This document shows, in pieces, positions 5,164 to 13,800 of a DNA stretch of 21,798 bases; position 1 is the stretch's first letter, and each line of letters begins with the position of its first letter. The DNA comes from JAWWBL01 sp033720975 (GTDB lineage Bacteria > Actinomycetota > Acidimicrobiia > Spongiisociales > ZC4RG35), in the NCBI GenBank assembly GCA_033720975.1, contig JAWWBL010000022.1, forward strand, positions 1 to 21,798, in the 5' to 3' direction. A model generated the notes under the pieces. That model made no database searches. It had not been told where the DNA came from and saw nothing but the letters and a program-made list of their open reading frames with translations. The translations under genes and the position numbers were made by a program.

Positions 5164-7319
5164 CGCTCCTCCGAAGGCTGGGCTCTGGCGCGCTGCGGTG
5201 GGCTCGGCGGAGGGTGGCTGGGGTGGATCAACTGGGGGCGTGGGACCTCGTGCTCTCCGTCATGGTGCTCTTTGCCTTTGCAGTTGCTCAGCCGCTCCTG
5301 GACCTGCTGGGCCGCAATCCCGAGTTCTTTCTTGCTCGCGCCGCTCCGAAGATCGACATCTGGCTCGTGGTCCTAGCTGCGGTATTGATCCTGCCGTCGC
5401 TCCTCGCCCTGGTCGCATGGGGCGCAAGGGCGATTCACCCGATTGTCGGCGCTGTTGTCCACTCGATCATCTTCACCGTGCTCGGAGCCGCGATGGCGAT
5501 CGCCCTGATCGAGCATTCACCGGCAAGAGAGCTTCCCGACTGGGCCGAACTCGCAGTGGCTGCGCTCGTCGGAGTGGCCCTGTGGGATGTGTTCATCCAC
5601 TTCGCTTGGGCCAGGGCAGCAGTTCGGTTCGCCTCGATCGGACCACTTGTGTTTGCCGCTGCCTTCGCGCTCTTCTCTCCGACGGCACAGCTCTTGTCCG
5701 CGGCCGGACCACTCGAGAAGCCCGCCGGGGTGGTCGTGGACAACCCGGTCCCCGTCGTACTCGTCGTGTTCGATGAGTTTCCCCTGGCTTCGCTCATAGA
5801 CGCCGAAGGCAACATTCCGGAACGGATCTATCCGACGTTTGCCCGCCTCGCCGAGGAAGGCGTTTGGTTCCGTAATGCCGTTGGCGTGGAGCAACAAACC
5901 GAAGAGGCGATTCCGACGATCCTCACCGGGCGCCATCCAGCGGATCGTGACGCCATACCAACTGCGTCGGACTACCCGCTCAATCTGTTCTCGCTTCTCG
6001 CTGATGTCTATGAGATTCGAGCTTCCGAGTCGGTCACCGAGTTGTGCCCCAGTTATGCGTGCTCGAACAGGACCCGGGTTGTCAGCCCTCCCGCCGACCG
6101 ATGGCCGACGCTGGCCAGTGACCTGAGCATCGTGTCCGCTCATCTCCTTCTCCCGCCCGATTTGACCCGGGGACTTCCCTCGATCCGCCAGACATGGGGC
6201 GACTTCGCCGGTGCCACTCCCGAAGCGAGGGAGCAGTTCAACCTCATCGGCCGGTTCAACGAGGTGCTCGACGAGGATCGCCGCAAACAGGTCGCCAGAT
6301 TCATCGGCATGCTCGCGCAGCCGACGAACCGGCCCACGTTCTACTTCGCACACCTTCTCTTCCCACACGTCCCTTGGACCTACCTCCCCAACGGACAGGC
6401 GTACTCGGTCCAGACTCCTGCACCAGGCTCGACTGCGATCGGTTGGGCCTCCGACGAGTGGCTGGTCATGCAGGCCTATCAACGCCACCTCCTTCAGGTG
6501 CAATACGCCGACACCATCGTGGGCCGGATAATCGCGACCCTGGAGAGCCGCGGTGTGTACGACGATGCCTTGATCCTCATAGTTGCGGACCACGGTGCGG
6601 CCGACGCCCCCGACATCGACTTCCGGAGGGCCATAACGGACGCGACGGTGGGTCACATAGCTGCCGTGCCGATGTTTCTGAAGATGCCCGGTGAAAAGGA
6701 CGGTCACGTGGATGACTACCGCGCTGAGACGACCGACGTGCTGCCGACCATCGCCGACGTCCTGGGCATGACTGTCCCATGGGAGGTTGAAGGAACATCG
6801 CTGCTCTCGACGGATCGCCCGACCCGGACATCGAGCACGATGATCGGTAGCCGAGGGTCGGTGACCTTCGATGCCAGTGGCAACGAGAAGCTCGAGGTCG
6901 CAGCTTGGAAGGAGTCATGGTTCCTAGACGGCGAGCCGTTCGGCCTCGCTCCACGCGGCTATCACGACCTGCTCGGAACGAGCCTCGCCAGTCTCAGACC
7001 GACCGACGACACCGGCCTTGAGGTTCAGATCCGGCGCGCTAGCCAGTACTCCGACTTGGACCCGACCGCCGAGCCGTTCCCGGCCCAGGTCACAGGAACC
7101 CTGACGGGCTCGGCAGCCTTCAACGGGGACGTGGTCCTGGCCATCAGCCTGAACGGGCGAGTCGAGGCCGTCGTGCGAACCTTCGACACAGACGGAAGGA
7201 CCACCAGCTTTCAGGCCATCCTGCCCCCGGAGGCGTTCAGAGCCGGAGCAAACCGCATCGAAGTGGTCTTGGTTGATGGAACTGCCGGCACCAGGTCCTA
7301 TTCGCTGGCCTCGGGCTGA
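5160..7319 (+). CDS. Polytopic membrane protein with alkaline phosphatase/sulfatase-superfamily domain
   Basis: A 719-aa protein. Five hydrophobic helices (about 30-50, 65-88, 96-117, 130-150, 160-180) precede an extracytoplasmic domain, the same layout as lipoteichoic acid synthase and phosphoethanolamine transferases. Visible active-site elements are VVFDEFP (D205, metal), QQTEEAIPTILTGRHP (T247 as probable nucleophile), FAHLLFPHVPW (H398, H403) and IVADHG (D477, H478). The tail after about 560 is a beta-rich region of unknown role. Family members move or remove phosphate- or sulfate-containing groups on surface polymers. Thr in place of a sulfatase-type Cys or Ser-x-Pro-x-Arg argues for phosphotransfer over sulfatase. 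The ATG overlaps the methyltransferase stop (ATGA), so the two are translationally coupled. Confidence 0.85.
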   Translation: MTLLRRLGSGALRWARRRVAGVDQLGAWDLVLSVMVLFAFAVAQPLLDLLGRNPEFFLARAAPKIDIWLVVLAAVLILPSLLALVAWGARAIHPIVGAVVHSIIFTVLGAAMAIALIEHSPARELPDWAELAVAALVGVALWDVFIHFAWARAAVRFASIGPLVFAAAFALFSPTAQLLSAAGPLEKPAGVVVDNPVPVVLVVFDEFPLASLIDAEGNIPERIYPTFARLAEEGVWFRNAVGVEQQTEEAIPTILTGRHPADRDAIPTASDYPLNLFSLLADVYEIRASESVTELCPSYACSNRTRVVSPPADRWPTLASDLSIVSAHLLLPPDLTRGLPSIRQTWGDFAGATPEAREQFNLIGRFNEVLDEDRRKQVARFIGMLAQPTNRPTFYFAHLLFPHVPWTYLPNGQAYSVQTPAPGSTAIGWASDEWLVMQAYQRHLLQVQYADTIVGRIIATLESRGVYDDALILIVADHGAADAPDIDFRRAITDATVGHIAAVPMFLKMPGEKDGHVDDYRAETTDVLPTIADVLGMTVPWEVEGTSLLSTDRPTRTSSTMIGSRGSVTFDASGNEKLEVAAWKESWFLDGEPFGLAPRGYHDLLGTSLASLRPTDDTGLEVQIRRASQYSDLDPTAEPFPAQVTGTLTGSAAFNGDVVLAISLNGRVEAVVRTFDTDGRTTSFQAILPPEAFRAGANRIEVVLVDGTAGTRSYSLASG

Positions 7320-7385
7320 CCACCTACATCGCTCGCAGAAGGGAAACACTGCTTAACTCATCCTTTCGGGAGTCGGTGACATCCC

Positions 7386-9017
7386 GTGCCGAATGCGGGA
7401 ACCGTCCGTCCCCCCACATGCGTCTATCAGGCAAGAGATCAGGCATTGAGCGAGACAAGACGTCGATTCTTCAAGCAAATCAGGCGGCGAATCCGGTTCG
7501 CCTGGCTCACCGCGACCGCACAACAGCTGGGCCCATATCTGGGTTTGCTGCTGGTCCTCCTCTTCTTCGTCGACTGGCTGACGGCCTGGGATGACGCCGC
7601 CCTGTTCTCTTTGGCTGCGGTCGGAGGGTTCGTTTTTGCGCTGGTCGTCGGATCCCTGTCCCTTCGCATCACCGATTGGGACGCATCGAGAGCTGCCGAG
7701 AGGGGACTGCACGCCAGGGACGCACTCACAACTGCTCTCGAGTTCAACGACCCCGAGGACGAGGTCCACCAGGCGATCCAACGAGAGGCAGACTCGATTG
7801 CTGCTTCAAGTGACGCCGCGGTCGCCATACCGGTCGAGCCGAGGCCCGATCGACTTCGACAGGTCGCGCTGGCGGCTGCAGCTGCGCTCGTGCTTGCTTT
7901 CATCCCACCATTCTCCGACACGCCTGCGCTGTCAGTCGACGTGCAAACCGCGCTCGAGAAGGAAGCCGAGCAGCTCGAACAGATCGCGGACGCCATCGAA
8001 GCCCAGGACCTCGAGAACAAAGAGGAACTCGCTGAGGAGCTCCGTCGACTCGCTGAGGAGCTTCGGACCGCGCAGACGCTCGAGGAGGCTCTCGAGGCTC
8101 TCGAGAAGTCAGAGAAACGACTTGACGCATTAAAAGACCCCAACGCCCTTGCACAGAAGGCAGCCGTGCAAGGGCTGGCGAGCGACCTCGCGCTGAGGCC
8201 GCTAGTGGATGGGACCTCCCTCGACGCATCGACCCAGCTCGAGGAGCTGGCCAAGGAGCTCGATCAGCTGTCCGAGCCCGAGTTGAGAGCGCTTCAGGAC
8301 CGCCTCGGCGAGTTGGCGGCGTCTCAGGCGGCCGGCAACCCGGACCTGGCCAGTCAACTGTCGGAGGCGGCATCGGCGCTCCAGTCCGGCAACCTCGCCG
8401 CAGCTTCCCAGGCACTATCCGACGCCGCGGCGTCCCAGACACAGGGAGTCAGCCAGGCCAGGGGCCAACAGGCCATCTCCGAGGTGCAAGGCGCCCTTGC
8501 CGCAGTCTCGAGTCGCCTATCCGGCGAGGGGACTCCCACCGAGGGCAACGGTGGCGCCGGAGAGGGTCAGGGTGGCGAGGGACAAGAAGGATCGCAAGGA
8601 GGCGCCGGGCAAGGTCAGGGCGGACAGAGCGGCGGAGCCAGTCCCGGCGGCGAGATCTCGGATGTGGCCCCCGGTTCAGGCGACGCGTCCGGACAGGGGG
8701 GCCAGGGGACAGTCGGCACCGGCGAGGGCGACGACCACGGCACCGAGGTGGATACGAGCTCTGTGTACGACCCGGCGGTCACCGGACCTGCAGCTGACCT
8801 TCTCCAGGTTCACATCTCTGGTGGGGGCACACTTGGCGACGTCACCGCGCTTAAGGACACCGAGACACAGGAGGGTGAGGCGATTGTCCCCTACGCCACA
8901 GTTTTGCCGCAGTACTTGAATGAAGCCGCAGACGCCCTGGCAGCCCTGAGGCTGCCTCCGGGGATGAGAACCATCGTCCAGAGCTATTTCGACCGTCTGG
9001 CACAGGCGGCACAGTAG
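7386..9017 (+). CDS. Membrane coiled-coil protein of a MoxR/Bat operon
   Basis: A 543-aa protein with three hydrophobic segments (about 48-65, 71-92, 159-175), a highly charged coiled coil (about 188-255, rich in EELAEELRRLAEEL heptads), an Ala/Gln/Ser-rich helical region, a low-complexity Gly/Gln/Glu segment (about 385-455), and a short conserved-looking C-terminus (ALRLPPGMRTIVQSYFDRLA). A similar C-terminal PPGMR-x-V-x-x-YF helix occurs, as I recall, in DUF4175-like proteins beside MoxR-DUF58-VWA genes; the family name is tentative. GTG at 7386 is chosen because GGTGA lies 6 nt upstream; TTG at 7446 is a credible alternative that removes 20 residues. It ends 13 nt before the MoxR start, so it is probably a partner or client of that ATPase. 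Confidence 0.75.
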   Translation: MPNAGTVRPPTCVYQARDQALSETRRRFFKQIRRRIRFAWLTATAQQLGPYLGLLLVLLFFVDWLTAWDDAALFSLAAVGGFVFALVVGSLSLRITDWDASRAAERGLHARDALTTALEFNDPEDEVHQAIQREADSIAASSDAAVAIPVEPRPDRLRQVALAAAAALVLAFIPPFSDTPALSVDVQTALEKEAEQLEQIADAIEAQDLENKEELAEELRRLAEELRTAQTLEEALEALEKSEKRLDALKDPNALAQKAAVQGLASDLALRPLVDGTSLDASTQLEELAKELDQLSEPELRALQDRLGELAASQAAGNPDLASQLSEAASALQSGNLAAASQALSDAAASQTQGVSQARGQQAISEVQGALAAVSSRLSGEGTPTEGNGGAGEGQGGEGQEGSQGGAGQGQGGQSGGASPGGEISDVAPGSGDASGQGGQGTVGTGEGDDHGTEVDTSSVYDPAVTGPAADLLQVHISGGGTLGDVTALKDTETQEGEAIVPYATVLPQYLNEAADALAALRLPPGMRTIVQSYFDRLAQAAQ

Positions 9018-9030
9018 GGAGGGAGCCTTC

Positions 9031-10044
9031 GTGACCCAGCCAACCCAAAAGAGCCTCGCTCAATATGCCGCCACCGCCAAGGAAATCGAATCAGCAGTGG
9101 CAAAGCGGATCGCCGGTCAGCCCGAATTGATCCGACAAACACTGGTTTCGCTTCTGGCCGAGGGCCACGTTCTATTGGAGGGAGTGCCCGGGCTCGGCAA
9201 GACCGAGCTCGTGAAGGCCTTCGCCGCCGCCGTCGGTGTGGATTTCGCGAGAGTCCAGTTCACACCCGATCTGATGCCCGCGGACATCGTCGGCACCCAG
9301 GTGCTGGAACAGGACGAAGAAGGGCGGCGCCACTTTCAATACCACCCGGGACCGGTCTTCACGAACTTTCTTCTGGCCGACGAGATAAACCGCGCCACAC
9401 CCAAGACTCAGGCCGCGCTGCTCGAAGCCATGCAGGAGCGTCAGGTCACTGTCGCCGGAGAGTCGAGGGAACTGCCGAAGCCATTCCTGGTGCTGGCAAC
9501 TCAGAACCCGATCGAGTTGGAAGGCACCTATCCTCTTCCTGAGGCCCAGCTGGACCGGTTCATGTTCAAGGTGACGGTCAATCCCCCGTCGGCCGATGTG
9601 CTCGAGGAGATCGTTCGCCGAACCACATCAGGATCGCTGCCTGAAGTGCCGCTTGCCGCCGACCTCGAGACCATCAGGACGATGATCGCGCTGACGCCCA
9701 CCGTGCCGATCGCAGCACACCTGATTCGATACGTCTCTGAGCTGGTAGAGACCACTCACCCGGAAGGCAACACCGCAACCCCCAGCGTGAAGAGGTATGT
9801 GCGGTGGGGAGCCTCCCCCCGCGGTGCCCAGGCGATGGTCCTCGCAGCCAAAGCCGCAGCGGTTGTCGATGGCCGGCCTCACGTGACTGCCGAAGACATC
9901 CGCTGGGCTGCCCGGCCTGCCCTTCGTCATCGGCTCGTGCTCGGGTACGAGGCTACGGCTGAGGGGATCAGGAGCGATGTCATCCTCAGCGAGGTCATCG
10001 AGTCGACTCCAGAGCCAAAGGTGGACATCCGGGGCGCGCCTTGA
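9031..10044 (+). CDS. MoxR-family AAA+ ATPase
   Basis: A 337-aa AAA_3 protein. Walker A is GVPGLGKT (51-58), Walker B is LLADE (D117, E118), sensor 1 is LATQNP (N159), and EAQLDRFMFK carries the usual Arg of this family. The C-terminal lid domain (about 210-335) contains RYVRWGASPRGAQAM, very typical of MoxR. These ATPases act as chaperones that remodel or activate VWA-domain partners, which are encoded immediately downstream. The start is GTG at 9031 after a strong GGGAGGGAG. The TTGA overlap with the DUF58 gene (TTG at 10041, TGA at 10042) shows translational coupling. The product is cytoplasmic. Confidence 0.95.
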   Translation: MTQPTQKSLAQYAATAKEIESAVAKRIAGQPELIRQTLVSLLAEGHVLLEGVPGLGKTELVKAFAAAVGVDFARVQFTPDLMPADIVGTQVLEQDEEGRRHFQYHPGPVFTNFLLADEINRATPKTQAALLEAMQERQVTVAGESRELPKPFLVLATQNPIELEGTYPLPEAQLDRFMFKVTVNPPSADVLEEIVRRTTSGSLPEVPLAADLETIRTMIALTPTVPIAAHLIRYVSELVETTHPEGNTATPSVKRYVRWGASPRGAQAMVLAAKAAAVVDGRPHVTAEDIRWAARPALRHRLVLGYEATAEGIRSDVILSEVIESTPEPKVDIRGAP

Positions 10045-10898
10045 CCCTGCTGAGCCCCAGGCTCATGGCGAGACTGGAGACGCTCCAGGTCCAAAGCAGA
10101 CGCCGGCTCGTGGGGCGCTTCGGAGGCGAGCACACTTCAAAGCGTTACGGAAACACCATCGACTTCGCCGACTTCCGGGAATATCACCCCGGCGACGACT
10201 TTCGCAGGATCGACTACCACGTTCTGGCACGCCTCGATCAGGTGCTCATCAAGCTGTTCGAAGCCGACGACGAGGTCACCGTTCGCCTCCTGGTTGACAC
10301 TTCGGCGTCGATGGGTGTCGGGGGAAAGATCGAGCAGGCCAAGCGACTCTCGGCCGCACTGGGCTTCGTGGCGCTCACCGCGCACGATGCCGTTTCGGTT
10401 CACACGTTCCCAGCAAGCGGGCCAGCCCCCCGATTCGCGGGCCGCGCATCGGTGCCCTCATTTTTCGCATACCTCGAAACCCTCGGCGCCGAAGGGTTGA
10501 CACCTTTCGCCGAAGCCGCCGGGCACCTTCTCAGCCAGCCGGGCCTTCCGGGAGTGACCATTGTCCTCAGCGACCTTCTCACACCCCAGTGGCGCTCGCT
10601 CATGAGCCTGAGCTCCTCTGGCTCGGACGTGATGATCATCCACATCCTCTGCGAGGAGGATCTCGACCCTGGATACTCCGGGGACCTCGAGCTCGTCGAT
10701 CGTGAAGACGGGGACCGCCTCACCGTGAGCGTCACTGATGAGGTGGCCGACGATTACCGGAATCGTGTCGGCAGCTGGCGAGAGGAAGTCCGCCACTGGA
10801 CCCGCAGCAACGGCTCGCTGTACACGGCTGTGGACGCCCGGGACGACATCGAGAGCATCCTGCTCGAGTCCTGGCGCGAGGCCGGGCTCCTCCGATGA
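10041..10898 (+). CDS. DUF58 protein (VWA-like partner of MoxR)
   Basis: A 285-aa protein with the DUF58 hallmark EYHPGDDFRRIDYHVLAR (about 47-64) followed by a VWA-type fold whose MIDAS motif is DTSAS (D86, S88, S90). There is no signal peptide or membrane helix, so it probably sits in the cytoplasm or at the membrane surface. DUF58 proteins are standard partners of MoxR ATPases in operons linked to envelope integrity and stress tolerance. The TTG start overlaps the moxR stop by 4 nt (TTGA), and the stop overlaps the ATG of the large VWA gene (ATGA). This tight packing implies equal production of the three proteins. Confidence 0.92.
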   Translation: MTLLSPRLMARLETLQVQSRRRLVGRFGGEHTSKRYGNTIDFADFREYHPGDDFRRIDYHVLARLDQVLIKLFEADDEVTVRLLVDTSASMGVGGKIEQAKRLSAALGFVALTAHDAVSVHTFPASGPAPRFAGRASVPSFFAYLETLGAEGLTPFAEAAGHLLSQPGLPGVTIVLSDLLTPQWRSLMSLSSSGSDVMIIHILCEEDLDPGYSGDLELVDREDGDRLTVSVTDEVADDYRNRVGSWREEVRHWTRSNGSLYTAVDARDDIESILLESWREAGLLR

Positions 10899-13800
10899 CT
10901 TTGCTGCTCCCTGCCGGCCTGCTCGCCATAGGGCTGGCTGCTCCGATCATCGTCCTTCACATGCTCACTCCGCGGCGACCCCCTACGCCGGTCTCGTCGT
11001 TGCTCCATTGGGACGGTCTGAGGCACTCCATCACAGCTGCGGAGCCATGGCAGAAACTCCGCTGGAGCCTTCTTCTCATCCTCCAGCTCCTGATCGTTCT
11101 GGCGTTTGCCCTGATACTCGCTCGCCCGGCCACCCTCGAGACGGCCGAGCTGGCCGAGCACACCGTTTTCATAGTGGACGCGTCGGGATCGATGGCTGCG
11201 ATCGACGGCGAGCCCGACCGTCTCGCGGACGCAATAGAGGCCGTCAAGGCTCTCCGCAGCGAGATTCCCGACGGTGGCATCGCCAGCCTCGTGGTGGCGT
11301 CGGAGCAGCCCTCGGTGCTGGTGCAGCACGGCGACGCCGCAGACACGTTTGATAGGGCTGCCGACTCGATCACAACCACCGGCGGTGGAATCGACTTCGA
11401 GGGTACCTTCAGCCTCGCCGAGTCTCTGGTCACGGCCGAGCGGCCAACCGGATTCGTCCTCGTCTCCGACGGCGACCTCGACGAGGTCGAGCAGCGGCTC
11501 GCACCGCTGGGCACGAGGTTCGTGTCGGTTGGCTCGACGGACACGAACCGGGCGATAACGGATCTCTCGGTCACGGCGGGGCCGGGAGGGCTCCAAGCCC
11601 GGGTGACAATCGAATCCACAGGCGGCCCCGAGGCGACACAGACACTCCGCCTGGATATCGACGGCATAACGGTCCTCAGCGAGCAGATCACGATCCCGCG
11701 CGGTGAGGTGGTCGAGGAGACATACGAGCTTCCCTCGGGAACCAGGGTCGCGGCGTTCCTCGATGGCCAAGACCTCCTCGCATACGACAACCAGCGCTAC
11801 GTCGGCGCCCCAGTCATCGGGAGCCTCAAGGCGCGTGTTCATGGCGAGGCGACCTTTTTCGTCGATGAGCTACTGGCTTCCATCCCCGAGGTCGACACCG
11901 AGGTCGCACCCGGAGAGGAAGTCGACTTCGAGATCTTCGTCGGAGTCGCTGCGCCTCCCGGTCAAGCCGTTCCATTCATTGCCATCGATGTTCCCGGTGG
12001 CATCGAGGGAGTCCGCCCGGTGGGTCGGGTCACCGAGCCAATACCGACACTCGTCGCCGACCATCCCCTCCTCGACGACATCGATGTCAGCCGGATAGCG
12101 ATCGCAGAGGCCCAGGACCTAGAAGTCACGGCCGGCCAAGTCCTGCTCGGCGCTCCTGGTGTCCCGCTGATCGTCTCCGGCGACATCGGCGGTGTCCCTT
12201 TCTTCTATCTGGCTTTCACCCTCGAGCAGTCGAATCTCCCCGTGAACGTGGCGTTCCCGATCGTTGGCGCCCGCATGGTCGGCAGCCTCGCTTCTGCGGG
12301 AGGAGTCGCCGAGGGGATAAGTATCGGAGAGCGGATCCCGATCGGCGTCAAAGGAGGGGCGGTCATCGACCCGCGCGGGGCCCGGACCCTGGTCTCGGTC
12401 GGTGACTCGGGCCCCGTCGCTGACCAGGCGGGATTCTGGATCGTCGAGCCGGCCGGTGGAGAGCCGGTCGAGATTGCAGTCAACCCGGATACCGGGGAGT
12501 CCCTCCTCGAGCCGGTCACTTCGCTTCCCGAGATCCGGCCGGCTCCACAAGATGAGGAGGCGGCGGCGGGAGTCGCAGTCATCTCGCGCACGCTGCTCCC
12601 CTGGTTCGTGGCCGCCCTGCTCGCCCTACTCGCCTTCGAGCTATACGTCAGCTACCGGACGCGTGGGGTGTCACGCCGGCAATGGAGATGGGGCATGGTG
12701 GCGCGGGCGGTCATCGTAGGCCTCGTCGCACTCGCGCTCGTCAACCCGATCTTCACGACACGGTCCGACAATGTAACGACGGTTTTCGTCGTCGACGTCT
12801 CGGCTTCTCTGGGAGGATCGGTGGACCAAGCGCGGGCATGGGTCGAGTCGGCGCTCACCGAGGCAGGGGGTGCCGAGTGGGCCGTGGTCGAGTTCGGCCG
12901 CGAAGCTCGGGTCGGGACGGCGCTCGGGACCAACGGCTATCGACGGGCCCGAGGGGTAGACGACGACGCTACGAACATAGGGCGGGGGTTGCGCCTCGGT
13001 GAGTCCATCCTCGACGGAGAGACAAGGGAGCGACTGGTATTGATCTCCGACGGGCGCAACAACAATGGCGACCTCCAGGCCGAGATCGACAGGTTGAAGA
13101 CCCTCGGCATGATCGTTGATGTTCACACGATCGTCGGTGAGACGCGAGCTGATGCGGCGGTAGCCGGGATCGATGTTCCCAACACCGTGAACCAGGGGGA
13201 ATCGTTCACAGCGACTGTTGAGGTCCTCTCGACGATCTTCGCATCGGCCGAGGTTCAGTTGAGGGACGATTCAGGCGTCCTGGCTACGAGGCCCGTCGAT
13301 CTGGAGCCGGGTGCGAATTACGTGTCGTTCAACATCGGGCCGGGAGAGCCCGGTCTCAGGCGATTGACAGCCACCGTGACGATGCCCGGCGACGATACCG
13401 AGGCGAACGACAGCACCGTCAATGCCGTCCAGGTGGCAGGGCCGGCCAAGGTCCTGCTGGTTGAAGGATCGCGAGCGGGAGGCAGTGTGCTCTCGGGGGC
13501 GCTCGAGTCTACAGGCCTGGTTGTGGACAGGGTTCTGACCGAAGAGATGCCGGGCCTTCAAGAGCTCTCCGCCTATCGGGCGGTCGTCCTGGTCGATGTG
13601 GGTGCCCGGGATTTGGGTGATGAACGGGTCGCCACTCTCGACACTTTCGTGCGGGACCTCGGACGTGGGCTGGTTGCAGTCGGAGGGGTCGGCTCGTTTG
13701 GCCAAGGCGCCTACCGAGACACTCCCCTGGAGGCGCTATTGCCGGTCGACAGCGAGCCGCCCGACGCGGAGCGCGAGGTTGAGGTGGCGGAGGTTCTGCT

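Noticed and set aside
5517..6707. Minus-strand open frame (396 codons) opposite the phosphatase-like gene
   Set aside because: It has no recognisable motif, and the plus strand encodes a protein with intact active-site motifs through the whole region.
7439..8254. Ser/Ala-rich minus-strand frame (271 codons)
   Set aside because: It is a complement of the Glu/Leu-rich coiled-coil coding sequence, which produces Ser/Arg-rich antisense frames.
10754..11842. Minus-strand open frame (362 codons) opposite the DUF58/VWA genes
   Set aside because: It is antisense to well-supported DUF58 and BatA/VWA sequence, and its composition is typical of a shadow frame.
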